From NCBI GenBank assembly GCA_029931535.1, contig JAQPZY010001414.1:2062001-2126000 (forward strand): a stretch of DNA of 64,000 bases, read 5' to 3'. Numbering within the stretch: the stretch's first letter is position 1; each line of letters opens with the position of its first letter. This document shows positions 47,411 through 63,651 of the stretch, piece after piece. The DNA comes from Margaritifera margaritifera. Lineage: Eukaryota > Mollusca > Bivalvia > Unionida > Margaritiferidae. The notes under the pieces were generated by a model that did not search any database, was not told the DNA's origin, and saw only the letters and a list, made by a program, of their open reading frames with translations. A program made the translations under genes and the position numbers.

Positions 47411-48059
47411 AAGCTTTTCAATGTTTCGATGTTATAGTTTTAGTTTTAAAAGAATATCCTGTTTGTCTGTTGTTATCACCGCAATATGACCTGTCCAATG
47501 TAAAATATTTATTTCATGTATAAATCCCGTTTAATTCTAGTGTATACACTTCTTATATAAGCAAGCGAATACGATATAGCATCACCCCAGTGGAGCCTCT
47601 AAGTCTACACAGATGCATTGATCGTGTGTAAAGTGTAAACAGTTGTATATAGAAACTGGGGGTTCAGTTGTGAGCGGTTCTTGCAAGATATTTCTTGATC
47701 ATTTATCCCCAGATTATTAGTATATATAATTCATTTATAAGGGATTGAATTGCCACACTCTCCTTGGTGAGAGATCTGAATATATCGTCGACGTAAGGAT
47801 ATTCAAGAGACAAAAGGTATTTCAAAATATAGCAGGTTTATCGCAGAAGTACAAGCACAATGGCAGTATAAATATAATTCTGAATTCCAGTCTTCTCGGT
47901 GTAATAATGGAGAAATTTAAAATATGTTGTAACTCTGAAAAACGTACATTAACTCGATAGCGGTAAAAATCTACAATAACCTGCATATAACGTGTATGGT
48001 TTATAATGAGTGCTTTGACTAGAACTGTGGAGAGGCTATATTCACACCAAATTGATTAA

Positions 48060-48740
48060 ATTGTATTTTATCATGCTTGGATTGCAACATATGATTAATT
48101 GAAGTTTCCGTTGTTAAAATCACTAATATGTGATTAAGTGATATTTTATCACACTTGACATACTATAAAGGTACTGACTGGAATATAAGTTTCCGTGAGC
48201 ATTAGTTGAGACTCATTGCCATGTGATGTATATTTTGATATACTAGCACGGACTGACTGCATTATCAGTTTCCATGAGGATTAGCTGAGACTCATTGCCA
48301 TATGATGTATATTTTGACATACTACAAAGACCTGAGTCTAGTATCAGTTTTGTATATTTTGACATACTACAAATGGCTGACTCGAGTATCAGTTTCCATG
48401 AGGATTAGTTGAGACTCATTGCCATGTGATGTTGTTTTTTTTAGCCACTAAAACGTTGAACAATTATGTCATGTAACTGTTTAGCCTAGAACTATGAAGA
48501 CGCCGCTACACTCACTCAAGTACGATTAAATGGTATTTTATCACGCTTGGTTTACTACACAAGGCTGATTGAAATTTTCGTTATAAAAAATCAGTGAGAT
48601 ATGATTAAATTGTATTTTATCTCCATTAGCTTACTACGCAGTAGTACCTGAAGTTTCCAATGTTAAAATGTGTCCAGATTGTTTCAGTTTACTGGACTTA
48701 CTGGAGTGTTAATAATGGCATTTTCCCACGCTTGGCTGTT
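48060..48740. repeat. Degenerate tandem repeat, unit about 75-90 bp
   Basis: The words GAGACTCATTGCCATGTGAT, GTATATTTTGACATACTA and ATCAGTTTCCATGAGGATTAG recur in order near 48200-48430; ATGATTAA and TATTTTATCAC variants recur at 48080-48620. Unit length varies. No coding potential. Confidence 0.7.
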
Positions 48741-49553
48741 TGTTACATGCAATTCATACTTCAACCAAATCATACACTATAAAATATTTACTCTCTTGTT
48801 CTTCGTTCGTTTGCATGTTTTTTTGTTTATATATTTCTTTTAATCGTTTGCGTACTTCTTCTTTAGCTTCGTTATTTCTCTGTTTCATATATTCATTATT
48901 GTGATTCTGGATGTTCTTTTCTATATCTTTCCTTTTTTCTTCCACATGTCTTTGGTGTACCCTTCTTGTTAAATATGAAGAAATAACTGTAAATTTCAGT
49001 GTCTTGTCGGATTTGTATTTAAATGTATCGTTCTCAATGATTTATGCTATGTGATAGAATGCCATAGAAAATCCATGGTTAGATCAGAGTTTGTATGCTC
49101 AGTCCTTACATCGCTTATACTTTGTGCCGCATTACTGCACTTTCTCCGTTTTTTCTCTTTGTTGCTGCTATTACATATCTCAGTTTTTTTTATCGGTTTA
49201 GTTTTTCAATAGTTTGATATTAAAATACTATAGTTCAATTTCACATAAACGATCTATCCCGCATAATCTCTCAATTTTATGCCCCCATGTTTTATTTTCC
49301 AGTCTTTTATAAATTTGGCTGCAGATCACTATTAACATAATGATATTTCTTGCTTCCCCCCTCCCCTCGTAGTTTACTAATTTAGTTAGGAATCAGCAAC
49401 TATCCTACTACTTATGTGCATAGCTGTTGCAAAGATGTCTCATTTGTGGCTATATTCTTAGTCTGATGTCCTTTCTCTGTAACTCGCTGTCACTGTTTCA
49501 GATTTTAAAAAAGCCAAACCAAACAAACAAAGAAACAAGTGAACGTACGTCAA
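48741..49553. other. Agmatinase 3' flank, no other gene seen
   Basis: The minus ORF 48945-48754 (EKRKDIEKNIQNHNNEYMKQ) is Lys/Glu/Asn-rich and may be composition only. The region just below 49554 is likely the agmatinase 3' UTR. Confidence 0.4.
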
Positions 49554-55366
<5,813 letters not shown>

Positions 55367-55512
55367 CTGTATAAACATTATTATAGACCTTACGACAAAT
55401 GAAAGACGAATCTTTTAGGAGTCTCGTTGAACCAGATTCGCGTGACTCCGTCATCTCTGTCCATCAGAGTCTAGCGAGAGTCTGGATGAACAAGACTAAT
55501 GGTCGACAGGCA

Positions 55513-55596
<84 letters not shown>

Positions 55597-55959
55597 CGGC
55601 TGACAATAGTCTTTCGAGACTCACTGGATCTCTAGAGATCACGTTTGTCAGATTGATTACATATATGAAACAAATCGACAACTCACAGTGCAAAGCTATT
55701 GTAAACTAGCCTTAGCGCTTTCGGGATCTAAGGAAAAAAAAAAAAAAATGTGCGGCTAAAATTTGGATGTTTTCGAATTCGTCCACCTTTTTTTTTGTAC
55801 TCTGCATCCTCTTCGGTTTTAATCAATGTGTTTTGACGGTTGCTTTGTTTGCTATATAAATTTTCGTCAAGGAAAGTATTCAGTCAAAATAGTATGACTG
55901 TCGGCTTACGTCTCACCATTCCCTCTACTCCTTCAAAATGACTACTTTCAGAAGCAAGT
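55367..55959. other. Upstream of the last found agmatinase exon; no gene
   Basis: Contains the (AT)n run at 55515-55594 and short homopolymers. The minus ORF down from 55454 may extend the agmatinase exon if no intron precedes it. Confidence 0.5.
55515..55594. repeat. (AT)n microsatellite
   Basis: 80 bases of AT repeat, palindromic; Tyr-Ile ORFs over it are artefacts. Confidence 0.98.
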
Positions 55960-56284
55960 ATCAAAGAGACAACGTTGACTACGAAACCTTATACCGGTCA
56001 AGAGAATGCTAATTAGACATTGGGAATTCATATTAAGTATAGACAGCGTGTGATGCCCAAATCCTCACTGAGAAGAATGAGAACGGTAATTGTACACCAA
56101 ACGAAGTGAATTTTCTTCTGATTCGATGGAACAATTTGGTGTAGACCCTGAAACCGTCGCAAACTTGAAGATAAAGAGACATGCTGGTTTTAAGTGGCAT
56201 TCCGGTGGTAATGATTTTGCTAGCATCAGCAACGGATATCATCGAGTGGACATTCGACACTATATTGGAAAGCAAAAGGGTTAG
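55960..56284 (+). pseudogene. Possible PC4 (p15)-like ssDNA-binding protein remnant, two domains
   Basis: One plus frame at 56070-56133 reads EKNENGNCTPNEVNFLLIRW then NNLV, like the end of a PC4 domain (Pro, then a Trp-containing helix). The frame 56090-56284 continues into FASISNGYHRVDIRHYIG, like the PC4 start (strand, then VDIRxY). This suggests tandem PC4-like domains joined by a frameshift. PC4 domains bind single-stranded DNA and act in transcription; similar genes also occur in mobile elements. It sits between agmatinase and the second Polinton. A tentative call. Confidence 0.35.
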
Positions 56285-57862
56285 GCACAAATTCTTCAAC
56301 TTAGAATAACCTTTACCGTAACAAATACAAACCACACAATATTTCATGCATCAGGTCAAACTTACCAAGAAAATTGAAATTATATTTGAATGAGTGTAAG
56401 AGATATAATGATCTAAAGCAATCGTTGTTTGAGGTGTGATACTATCAAGGAATAAAAAATGGTGAGGCCCCATGTGAGAATAGGTCACACACAAATGTAT
56501 AGATACACATATCCAAATATATGAACAGTTCTTATAATATTGAACTTTTTACTGACATTCCTGGACGAATGATTTTAATCATATTAGAATTGTACTATAA
56601 TAGCTTCGAATACATGTAAACATATATACATACAGAAATATAGACTTATACACACATACAGACATACCTATAAATGCATATACAAACACATATATATGTA
56701 TACATGCATAGATACTCATGCTTATACATTCATATACATACATACATACACACATACATGCGTATATACATACACATACACATACACGCCTGCATAAATA
56801 TGCATACTTACACACACATATATGTATATTGCGTAGTCAAATGATGATCGGGGGAGAGAGAACCAAGGAAATCCCTTGCTGAAAAATAACGGCTTGAACC
56901 GTTTGGCTTTATGTTGTTTACACGATCGATGCGAGCTGAAAAATTGCAGTAGAGCCATATGGAAACATCCATTTATCGGCGGAAATTGTTTAGTGTTTTT
57001 GAACGAAACAAAATCTCTCAATGGAAAGTACCAACTCGAAAGCAAGCCACATTGTGCATTTGTTAGTATTCAGGACTGATTCATTGACAATGATGTTCAA
57101 TACAGCTTAGGAACATTGAAATCCTTACCATGTCCGCCTATTAGAAAGCAGAAGGACATCTCTCCATGGAAGGTCTGTTCCCGCTGCCATAGTAAACGAA
57201 AATGATGTGTATTTTATGTATTTTTTACAGTAGAAATATGTTTGCGCACTGCGATAAAACAATGACATCGATGACGTGGTTCTTCCTACACTGATTGAAC
57301 TGGAAAAGTTCGATTGTTACGGTCAAAAATAATTGTAAAGAACGACAGGACTGGGAACCGTGCTGTTAGTTAAAGCAATTACATGTATGAAGCTATCTTT
57401 GGTCTCAATTGTTTATTTCTTTGTGAGTCTGTTTGTTTATTTAGTACCTCATTGAACACGTTCACACAAACAATTGCATTTACATACATACACGCTAAGA
57501 CATACATATAAATATACTCACAAGTAAGCACGCACGCACGAACACACGTATGCACCAAAACGATGCGTGAACATAAAGCCATGTCTACTACCTGTGCCCA
57601 ACGGCTAACACCCTACGGGGACTAACAACGTTTTGGTTTGTGAGTAACTTTATTGACAACAAAATCACAATAACATAGCATATGTTTGGGTAAAGAGTCA
57701 TGACGAACTTAGACTTGATACTCTTCATCTTCGTGATCTATGACTTTATCTTAGTTATCTTGTCCTTGATCCTTTCTGGCGTCAGATGTTTGTCGATTAT
57801 TTCACTGTGAAGTCTGAAGGCCTCTTGTACGACCGTTTCCATGGCCAGGAATCCTTTGTTTC
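56285..57862. other. Low-complexity spacer with weak plus-strand ORF
   Basis: 56590-56830 is a degenerate (CATA)n tract (a minus-strand Cys/Tyr/Val ORF is an artefact). The frame 56876-57079 (GGNCLVFLNETKSLNGKYQL) and, after it, PWKVCSRCHSKRK near 57165 look protein-like with a CxxC, but no family is assigned. 57470-57560 is again CATA-rich. Confidence 0.4.
56590..56830. repeat. Degenerate (CATA)n tract
   Basis: ACATACATA and related words dominate; not a perfect array. Confidence 0.8.
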
Positions 57863-58170
57863 CTAGCTGTCAGGCCGATTCCAAAATTCCCGTGACAAGC
57901 GATCGTCTTTTAGATTCAGCATGCCTATCAAGGTGTCCAGTACACGTCGACAAGCCGATTTTCTCAACTCTCAAAACAGTTTTTTGAAGGCCATGTTTAT
58001 CGCTAACGCTTCAGAATGTCCCTCCTTTTCGTATTCATCTGCTTTCTTATCGATCATCTCGTCAAACCTTTCATGCGATTTGTGGGATGTCAAGGAACGC
58101 CAGAACTCTCTCTGTTCCTCTGTGAGCTCTGTCTTGGGTCTTTATAACACGTAATATTCTTTCGCCTGCA
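57863..58170 (-). pseudogene. Unidentified helix-rich protein downstream of the Polinton ATPase
   Basis: The minus frame reads RPKTELTEEQREFWRSLTSH, then ERFDEMIDKKADEYEKEGHS and EALAINMAFKKLF, a TGA, then ELRKSACRRVLDTLIGMLNL and ends at TAG (57865-57863). It begins where the ATPase reading ends, so the two were adjacent or overlapping genes. Function unknown; the spacing suggests a conserved late-gene pair. Confidence 0.45.
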
Positions 58171-58174
58171 CACC

Positions 58175-58900
58175 CTCTTTCACTTAACGTTTTGCCCGCA
58201 GTGAGTAGAAAGCTTTGTTTTTCTTGAACGGCGTGCTTCTTTTGTTGTCTGGGGAACCCTCTCTCCAAAGATTCCACTGCGAAGTATCTGGTTTTCAAGA
58301 GTAGTACAAGTCAGGCCCACTAGAAGATACCCGTACGGTTCCCTGGCAGCCTCCTCGAATCGACGCATGAAGTCGTCAGAATGGTTTGGATACATCTGTC
58401 TGGCCAGCATCATGGTTTGTAGTTTCAGTTTGTCATTGGGATTTTTAAAAAAGAACTAAATAATGACAGTTCCGTCTCTGAGTCAGGTCCTGACCACAGT
58501 AATGAGTTTGGTTGATAGCAACGATGTGCGGTTTCGATGATGGCTACCTTCCGTAAATAATTCCTTGACCAGTGAGTCTTTTGCCCATTGAAACGTCAGA
58601 TCATCTATGACGATCAGATTGGTGATTTTGGGGTTAAAGAAATTAGCATTGTCTACGCTGGGTCTGACTGTCGAACTGATAACGTCATACATGGGCTGCC
58701 AATGCTTGTAAAACCACAGGATTCTTTGTCGCGGTGGGCAGATGAGGCGATCCTTCAACCGAAGCAAGATTTTCATCCAAGTCGTTTTGTCTCAAGAGGA
58801 AGGCCCCCTGACACGACCATGGTGAATGAGTGCTTACCGGTAAATACAAAATGGTCATTCTGCGGCGGCAGTGGTGTTGAAAGTATTGAATGTGCATAGA
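58175..58900 (-). pseudogene. Polinton packaging ATPase (FtsK/HerA type) remnant
   Basis: Minus frames in order: HSFTMVVSGG near 58845-58810 (strand leading into the P-loop; the loop itself is broken by a frameshift and a stop), MKILLRLKDRLICPPRQRIL from 58776, WFYKHWQPMYDVI, the Walker B strand NLIVIDDL near 58620, KELFTEGSHHRN near 58565, and the end frame 58413 with LARQMYPNHSDDFMRRFEEA and REPYGYLLVGL. These are typical Polinton/adintovirus genome-packaging ATPase segments. At least three frame breaks. The role would be filling capsids with DNA. Confidence 0.8.
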
Positions 58901-59005
58901 CACTGTCGAAGTATGGTTCATTGCTCGTGGGATTTGCATAAGCCATATTTTCTCCATGTTTGTAGCGAACATGAGTAGATGTAGAATGGAACTTTGAGCT
59001 TTGTG

Positions 59006-59200
59006 TCACTGATCAAGGTTAACCCCTTCTATAACCCGTGACTTTATCCCCGCTGCAAACGTCCATGCATCCGCATGCAGCGCGATAAATCCTCGCGAGC
59101 ACACAAACGAAAGTCCGAAGCCGCGGCGCGTGGGTTTCAGCGCGGTTACTTTATCAGCCAGTTTTGGCTGCATCACTGAGACAGATCGATACACGCCGAC
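59006..59200 (-). pseudogene. 62-aa ORF, C-terminus shared with the ORF at 8624-8824
   Basis: Ends FAAGIKSRVIEGVNLDQ before TGA, 5 bases upstream of the minus-strand frame leading into the ATPase. N-terminal part: MYRSVSVMQPKLADKVTALK, not clearly alignable with its partner except near the end. GC-rich. Function unknown. Confidence 0.4.
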
Positions 59201-59659
59201 AACGCATAAGTGATTTACTATTAGAACATTCTAATGGAATATTATATAATGCCCTCCAAAGCACCACCGTTTGACAATGGAATATTATATAATGCCCTCC
59301 AAAGCACCACCGTTTGACAATGGAATATTATATAATGCCCTCCAAAGCACCACCGATAGACAAATATAGTGTTGTGAAAGATTCGCGTCTGAAGTAATGC
59401 GAGAATTAAATTGCCCAAGATTAAATCGCTGTCTAGCCTGAATGCGTCATATCGATTCATCAAAGAGGCCAACAACAAAAATGTATGATTTTTAAAATAC
59501 GTATCCGGAGCATCTTGATAAATTAATCGATGTAGGGATCGCGTTGGAGCGAGACCGACGAAAACTAAGAAGAATATAACAAAAGGTGTGAAACGTCACT
59601 TATGATGTTACGCAAGAATACTTTAAGTCGCTGAGGTTAACTGAGTAGCCGGTGAGCGA
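59201..59659. other. Spacer between divergent Polinton genes, with 43-bp repeat
   Basis: The minus frame 59478-59242 (NRYDAFRLDSDLILGNLILA) runs into the tandem repeat and could be a gene end or chance. Divergent promoters for the two strands would be expected here, but none is recognised. Confidence 0.35.
59235..59363. repeat. 43-bp tandem repeat, three units
   Basis: Units start at 59235, 59278 and 59321 with TGGAATATTATATAATGCCC; the first two are identical and the third diverges in its last bases. Confidence 0.95.
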
Positions 59660-60251
59660 AGACAGCAAAATGCCTAGCGAAGAAAGCGAATATCCTCACG
59701 CTCACTGTCAAGGGCAAATTAATTAGCGAGATGCCTTCTGTATGTAATATATGGAAACACCAATGGCGAACGACAATGCATTCATTTGCGTTGACAAAGA
59801 ATATCAGGAAATCATACACATCATGGGGAAAAGGCAGGAAAGAGTATGAAGGGATTTCTGTAAAAAGCTATTTAAGTGCAAATACACAGCAACTATGTAG
59901 CCAATATCGAAGCCCTGCAAGGTGTTTGAAATCATTGGATGCAAACGTACAATGGGTGGTTATTTACGAGCTTTTGTAAGCCTCTTTGGTCGCAAGCGTG
60001 CACTGATCTGGCCAAATACCAACCTGAAGAAAATTATATTTGAGCAGGAAAAGCTATTTGATGATGATTTGCAGTTTCTGCAGCCTGGTGGAAAAAAAAC
60101 TTGTTTACGAGACGTTATCCTGGTTTTCACAATTACTATCATGGGTGCAACGCATTTTACGCCTGATAGCCGTTCAATTAAATACTATCCATTGCAGTAT
60201 GCTCCGGTGCACAAAGTACGGCCATTAAGTAAAGGACAGGCTTTGCCTTGA
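59660..60251 (+). pseudogene. Unidentified Polinton-associated gene
   Basis: One plus frame from about 59673 reads MPSEESEYPHAHCQGQIN, stops, then FICVDKEYQEIIHIMGKRQE, two stops, and a 109-codon open end (59922-60251) with GGYLRAFVSLFGRKRALIWP, IIFEQEKLFDDDLQFLQPGG and YYPLQYAPVHKVRPL before TGA. The end lies about 60 bp upstream of the conserved TATA-like motif of the Cys-rich gene, the same place as the unidentified gene in copy 1, but I see no clear sequence match between them. Function unknown. Confidence 0.4.
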
Positions 60252-60308
60252 GTTACGCATACCATCAATCGAAAACATATATGTGTATTTTTATTAAAGG
60301 ATATAATC

Positions 60309-60327
60309 CTCGTGTGTATATAAAAAG
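60309..60327 (+). promoter_or_regulatory. Conserved TATA-like motif before the Cys-rich gene
   Basis: CTCGTGTGTATATAAAAAG, 17 of 19 equal to the motif at 6903-6885 in copy 1, and 10 bases before the ATG at 60338. Confidence 0.4.
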
Positions 60328-60337
60328 TCCGAAAGCA

Positions 60338-60513
60338 ATGGTACGCAATAGACGCACGGGCACTTGTCGAGGAAAACGTGAACTTTCGGCAGAACATGCC
60401 ATAATGAATATTGTAAATCCCAATTGTTCGCGTTACGTGCCGGCACCAGCGCTCGACCATGCCTTAAATGCGGCATTGGAGTCAAGTCGCGTAATCAGCT
60501 TTTCCGTAGCTGA
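60338..60513 (+). pseudogene. Cys-rich Polinton protein, frameshifted copy
   Basis: Starts at ATG 60338 and reads CRGKR, then a one-base loss near 60384 shifts the frame; the second part reads CHNEYCKSQLFALRAG and SARPCLKCGIGVKSRNQ to TGA 60511-60513. Homologous to the intact 61-aa ORF at 6880-6695. The other frame stays open to 60763 and gives a misleading 171-codon ORF. Confidence 0.65.
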
Positions 60514-60719
60514 GTATTATCACTCGCGTCGGCGAAGACTTGCCAACATGAATGTGGAAAAAAAAAAAAAACACGATGCCGTCAAGGAAAAAGACAATGA
60601 AGTCAATGAAATAATATCCAGGATCGAAGCAATTGCTCTTTCCGATCCTGGTAAAGTAAAAAGATACTACAAAAATGTTTTGCTGAATAAACAATTAGAT
60701 CATGTCTTATTATACGGGC

Positions 60720-61060
60720 ATGCGTACTATGAATCAACTCAAGCAATTCGCCCGAGACCATGAATAAGGATATCAAGAGGTATAACAAAAGCAGATTTAT
60801 TTGCACTATTAGAACTTCCGGCTGAGCCACGGTTGACTGTGAGGCAGCCTGGTGCAACAGCAGCGCAGTTGCGTATCAAAATTCCTTCACGGACCACCAG
60901 GGCTGAAATCGCACGTGTGGTCCCTGATGAGAAAAGGCGCCGCGTATCGCAGCTACTATTGCCGGTAAGGCTGTCGCAGAGGCTCGTCAACAAGTTCAAG
61001 TCCCAGAGTTCAAGTTGCTCAGGCGCTCTAGTGATTTCGAAGATTAGCGGGCAATCATCC
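60720..61060 (+). pseudogene. SAP-like Polinton protein, frameshifted copy
   Basis: MRTMNQLKQFARDH from 60720, a frameshift near 60764, then RISRGITKADLFALLELPAE and LTVRQPGATAAQLRIKIPS, parallel to the protein at 6432-5977. It has a single SAP-like motif here against two in copy 1. It precedes the polymerase on the same strand. Confidence 0.5.
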
Positions 61061-61079
61061 TAAACGCATACAAACTAAG

Positions 61080-62095
61080 CAGAAATGCAGTGAAGCTTAT
61101 TTCAAACATGCGTCTGGGAATCATATCAATATTGCCGCACGCGGGCACCTGGCGGCCGTCCAGGTCCAAGCTGAATATTATTCTCGTTACGGACTTTATC
61201 AGTGAGAAGCCGCAGTGGACGATCATGCCGGAACCTGGCAAGAACATTCTGAAATTCACCATGGTGCAACGGAAGCTGAAAGTCTCATATGTTATTTACG
61301 CGGACTTTAAATGCCTGAACTTTTCCGTTAGAACAGAAGGTTGCAACGATCAGATGTCATCCTAGGAAGCCCCCGCGTTTCAATCAAATACCACAAAAGT
61401 TGCCGAGCAAGTCCCATGCGAGTTTTGCCACACTGTTGTCAGATGCGATAGAGCAACTGAGCACCCTATGGTATACCGTAGCAAGGACTCGGTTGAGTGT
61501 TTATTAAATCGCTCGAGGTTACAACGAAATGGATTCGACAACAGCTTTCCTCGCCCTACAGACATGACCATGATCGACGATGACATTCGCGAGTTTTCCT
61601 TGGCGACTCATTGTTGGATTTGCGAAAAACTAATCGCGGACGGCGAGCATGGCTCTGAAACCTCCAAAGTGCGTGATTACTATCACATCACTGGGGTGCA
61701 AAGAGGAACCGGCATGCAATCTGCAGCTGTAAATTTACCGTAACAAAATAAGAAAAAAATTCCGGTTGTGCTTCATAACATGCGTGGGTATGATAGCCAC
61801 TTATTCATACGGGGAATCGCAACGGCATCGAACACGCAAACAAGCTCCATTCCCAACAACATAGAAAAGTACATGACGTTCTGGCTGGACCAGCTGCAGT
61901 TCATTGATTCGCTGCGGTTTCTCAATTTCAGCTTGGATAAACTTGTCAACAACCTTGCGGCAGGAGCTTCCAGTTCCACCGGTGATAACCGCTTTACTAT
62001 CACTCGTCGATGTGGTGGCGCTGAACATGGAACGTTCAAGTTGCATGTTGATAAGTTCCACTTATTTACTGGTAATTTCTCCAGAAAACAAAAAT
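61080..62095 (+). pseudogene. Polinton PolB, N-terminal/exonuclease part only
   Basis: The plus frames read MPEPGKNILKFTMVQRKLKV, then the exo I region YADFKCL near 61300, in which the Glu of the exo I motif is Lys. Next come AEQVPCEFCHTVVRCDRATE near 61400, REFSLATHCWICEKLIADGE near 61590, and, after a TAA, the exo II region VVLHNMRGYDSHLFIRGI near 61765-61815 and FIDSLRFLNFSLDKLVNNL. The coding similarity ends near 62090, before exo III and all polymerase motifs. Inactive. Confidence 0.82.
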
Positions 62096-62332
62096 GCCGG
62101 TTTCTTTTTTTATTTTTTATTTTTTATTTTTTTTTTTGGATGACTGTGAAAAACATCTATGCACCATTAGTCCTTCAGAATTAAATTTCCCATTCAACTT
62201 TAATGTGACACCGTCACGTGGATATGTATTTATTCGTTTAAGTTACTGTGTGTGAACAACCTTGTATATGGGTCACACAGATATCCAGATAAGGCTTTTT
62301 AACTCGTCCGTACATGAGGTTGTATGGATTCT

Positions 62333-62364
<32 letters not shown>

Positions 62365-63368
62365 TTTTGGGGGGGGGGTAATTGTTTTTTAATCAGGTCT
62401 GTAATAAAAAGACACTGTACATGTAGATTTCATTCACTTTAAGCGATGCATACCTTGATCTCTAGACAGAATATTACAATGTGTATTTTCACCTGTGTTA
62501 CATCAATCGTATTAAGTACATATCGACAATATTGTCTGAAATGTGCAGTAATTTTACTCGATTTTTATCGATACGCGACCAAGCGGAATATGTAGACATG
62601 GATATTATGTTTCTTTTCTTCAGTCTTCAGGTAATAGATCTCCCTACACTTGCTAGCTCTGCGTTTGATTTAATCCGTTCACTCATGCAGTGTTCTTTCC
62701 TCCTTATTTTCAATTTTATCTATCTCTTTCCCAAGCATCGATATATGATTCTCTCTCTGTCTATGTCTCTCTCCTACCCCACCCACACAACTCCCCTCTC
62801 TCTTTATCTCTCTATTACTTAATAGTATAAAGTCCAGTCACTCCTGAGCATACTGTTTCCTTCGCTCTGGTGAATTACTTTCTATGCAAAGACATGCATT
62901 TATACATGTATGTATTTATCAATTTACCTCTCTATCTCCCTGTATATTTCTTTATGGGTTTCTTTTAACAATCCACGTATCTATCTACACATAAATCCAC
63001 CAATCTATGTATCTACTTGCCTACATGCCTACCCACTCGCCTATTTATCTATCTGTTTAGCTATCTACTAAGCAACGAGTACCTGTTTATGTAGTACTAT
63101 GTAGATGTCGGCATGAAGACTCCATGTTGACTTATATGTACATGCTGTTAGATCTATCCATTCGACTGCTGTATGCATTTTCTAGATCTTTTATCTACCT
63201 ACGTATCTTGCCAATATATTGTTTGTTTTTACTTTCATAATGACGGGATTGATGGTTATATTAAATACAGAATAAAAACTTACAATGTGTATTCATGTCA
63301 TCATTATGTGTATGTCTGTGTCTGTGTCTGTGTTCAACTATATTTAATATTTAATTCTATATTACACA
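62096..63368. other. Low-complexity spacer, no gene
   Basis: Poly(T) patches (62105-62140 and 62331-62370, the latter followed by a run of G) and a degenerate TATCTACC/TCTC-rich stretch (62640-63200). ORFs here are composition artefacts. Confidence 0.7.
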
Positions 63369-63643
63369 CAGGCCCGCCGAGGGGGAGGACGGGGGGGGGG
63401 GGGGGGGGCAATTGTCGAGGGGCCCGGCAATTTCTAAGGGCCCGCCGTCAACTCAGTTATAAAAAATAAATTAATCTGCAATAAATATTAAAATTTCTTC
63501 CTTGCTGGAGTCTAAGTTATGGTAGATTACTACAGGTTTTATATGCAAAACTGTACACAGGTTTTTATATACAAAAAATTAAACTAGTTTTGGGGCCCTT
63601 GACTGCTCTGCCCAGGGGCCCGAAATTTCTGTCGGCGGGACTG
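63369..63643. mobile_element. hAT-like non-autonomous element (MITE), 275 bp, with 8-bp target duplication
   Basis: Ends CAGGCCCGCCGA and, in reverse complement, CAGTCCCGCCGA (11 of 12). Flanks ATTACACA (63361-63368) and GTTACACA (63644-63651) agree at 7 of 8, as expected for hAT insertion. The inside has G-runs and GGGCCCGGCAATTTC / GGGCCCGAAATTTC pieces in inverted order near both ends. No transposase. Confidence 0.8.
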
Positions 63644-63651
63644 GTTACACA

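Larger units (their letters stand above)
57863..62095 (+). mobile_element. Second Polinton/Maverick element, partial and decayed
   Basis: Packaging ATPase and a companion gene lie on the minus strand; an unidentified gene, Cys-rich gene, SAP-like gene and the polymerase N-terminal part lie on the plus strand. The last three match copy 1 in order and sequence, in opposite orientation. The polymerase stops at about 62090, within the exonuclease half, where T-rich low-complexity DNA begins; integrase is absent. All genes have frameshifts. No terminal repeats were located. It lies upstream of the known agmatinase exons and could sit in that gene's 5' intron, if the missing first exon lies beyond 64000. 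Confidence 0.82.

Noticed and set aside
56579..56815. A Cys-rich 78-codon minus-strand ORF resembling a toxin-like peptide.
   Set aside because: It follows from the degenerate CATA repeat; the Cys spacing mirrors the repeat, not a disulfide framework.
60248..60763. A 171-codon plus-strand ORF, the second longest open frame here.
   Set aside because: Comparison with copy 1 shows most of it is the wrong frame of the Cys-rich gene after a one-base loss, joined to spacer.
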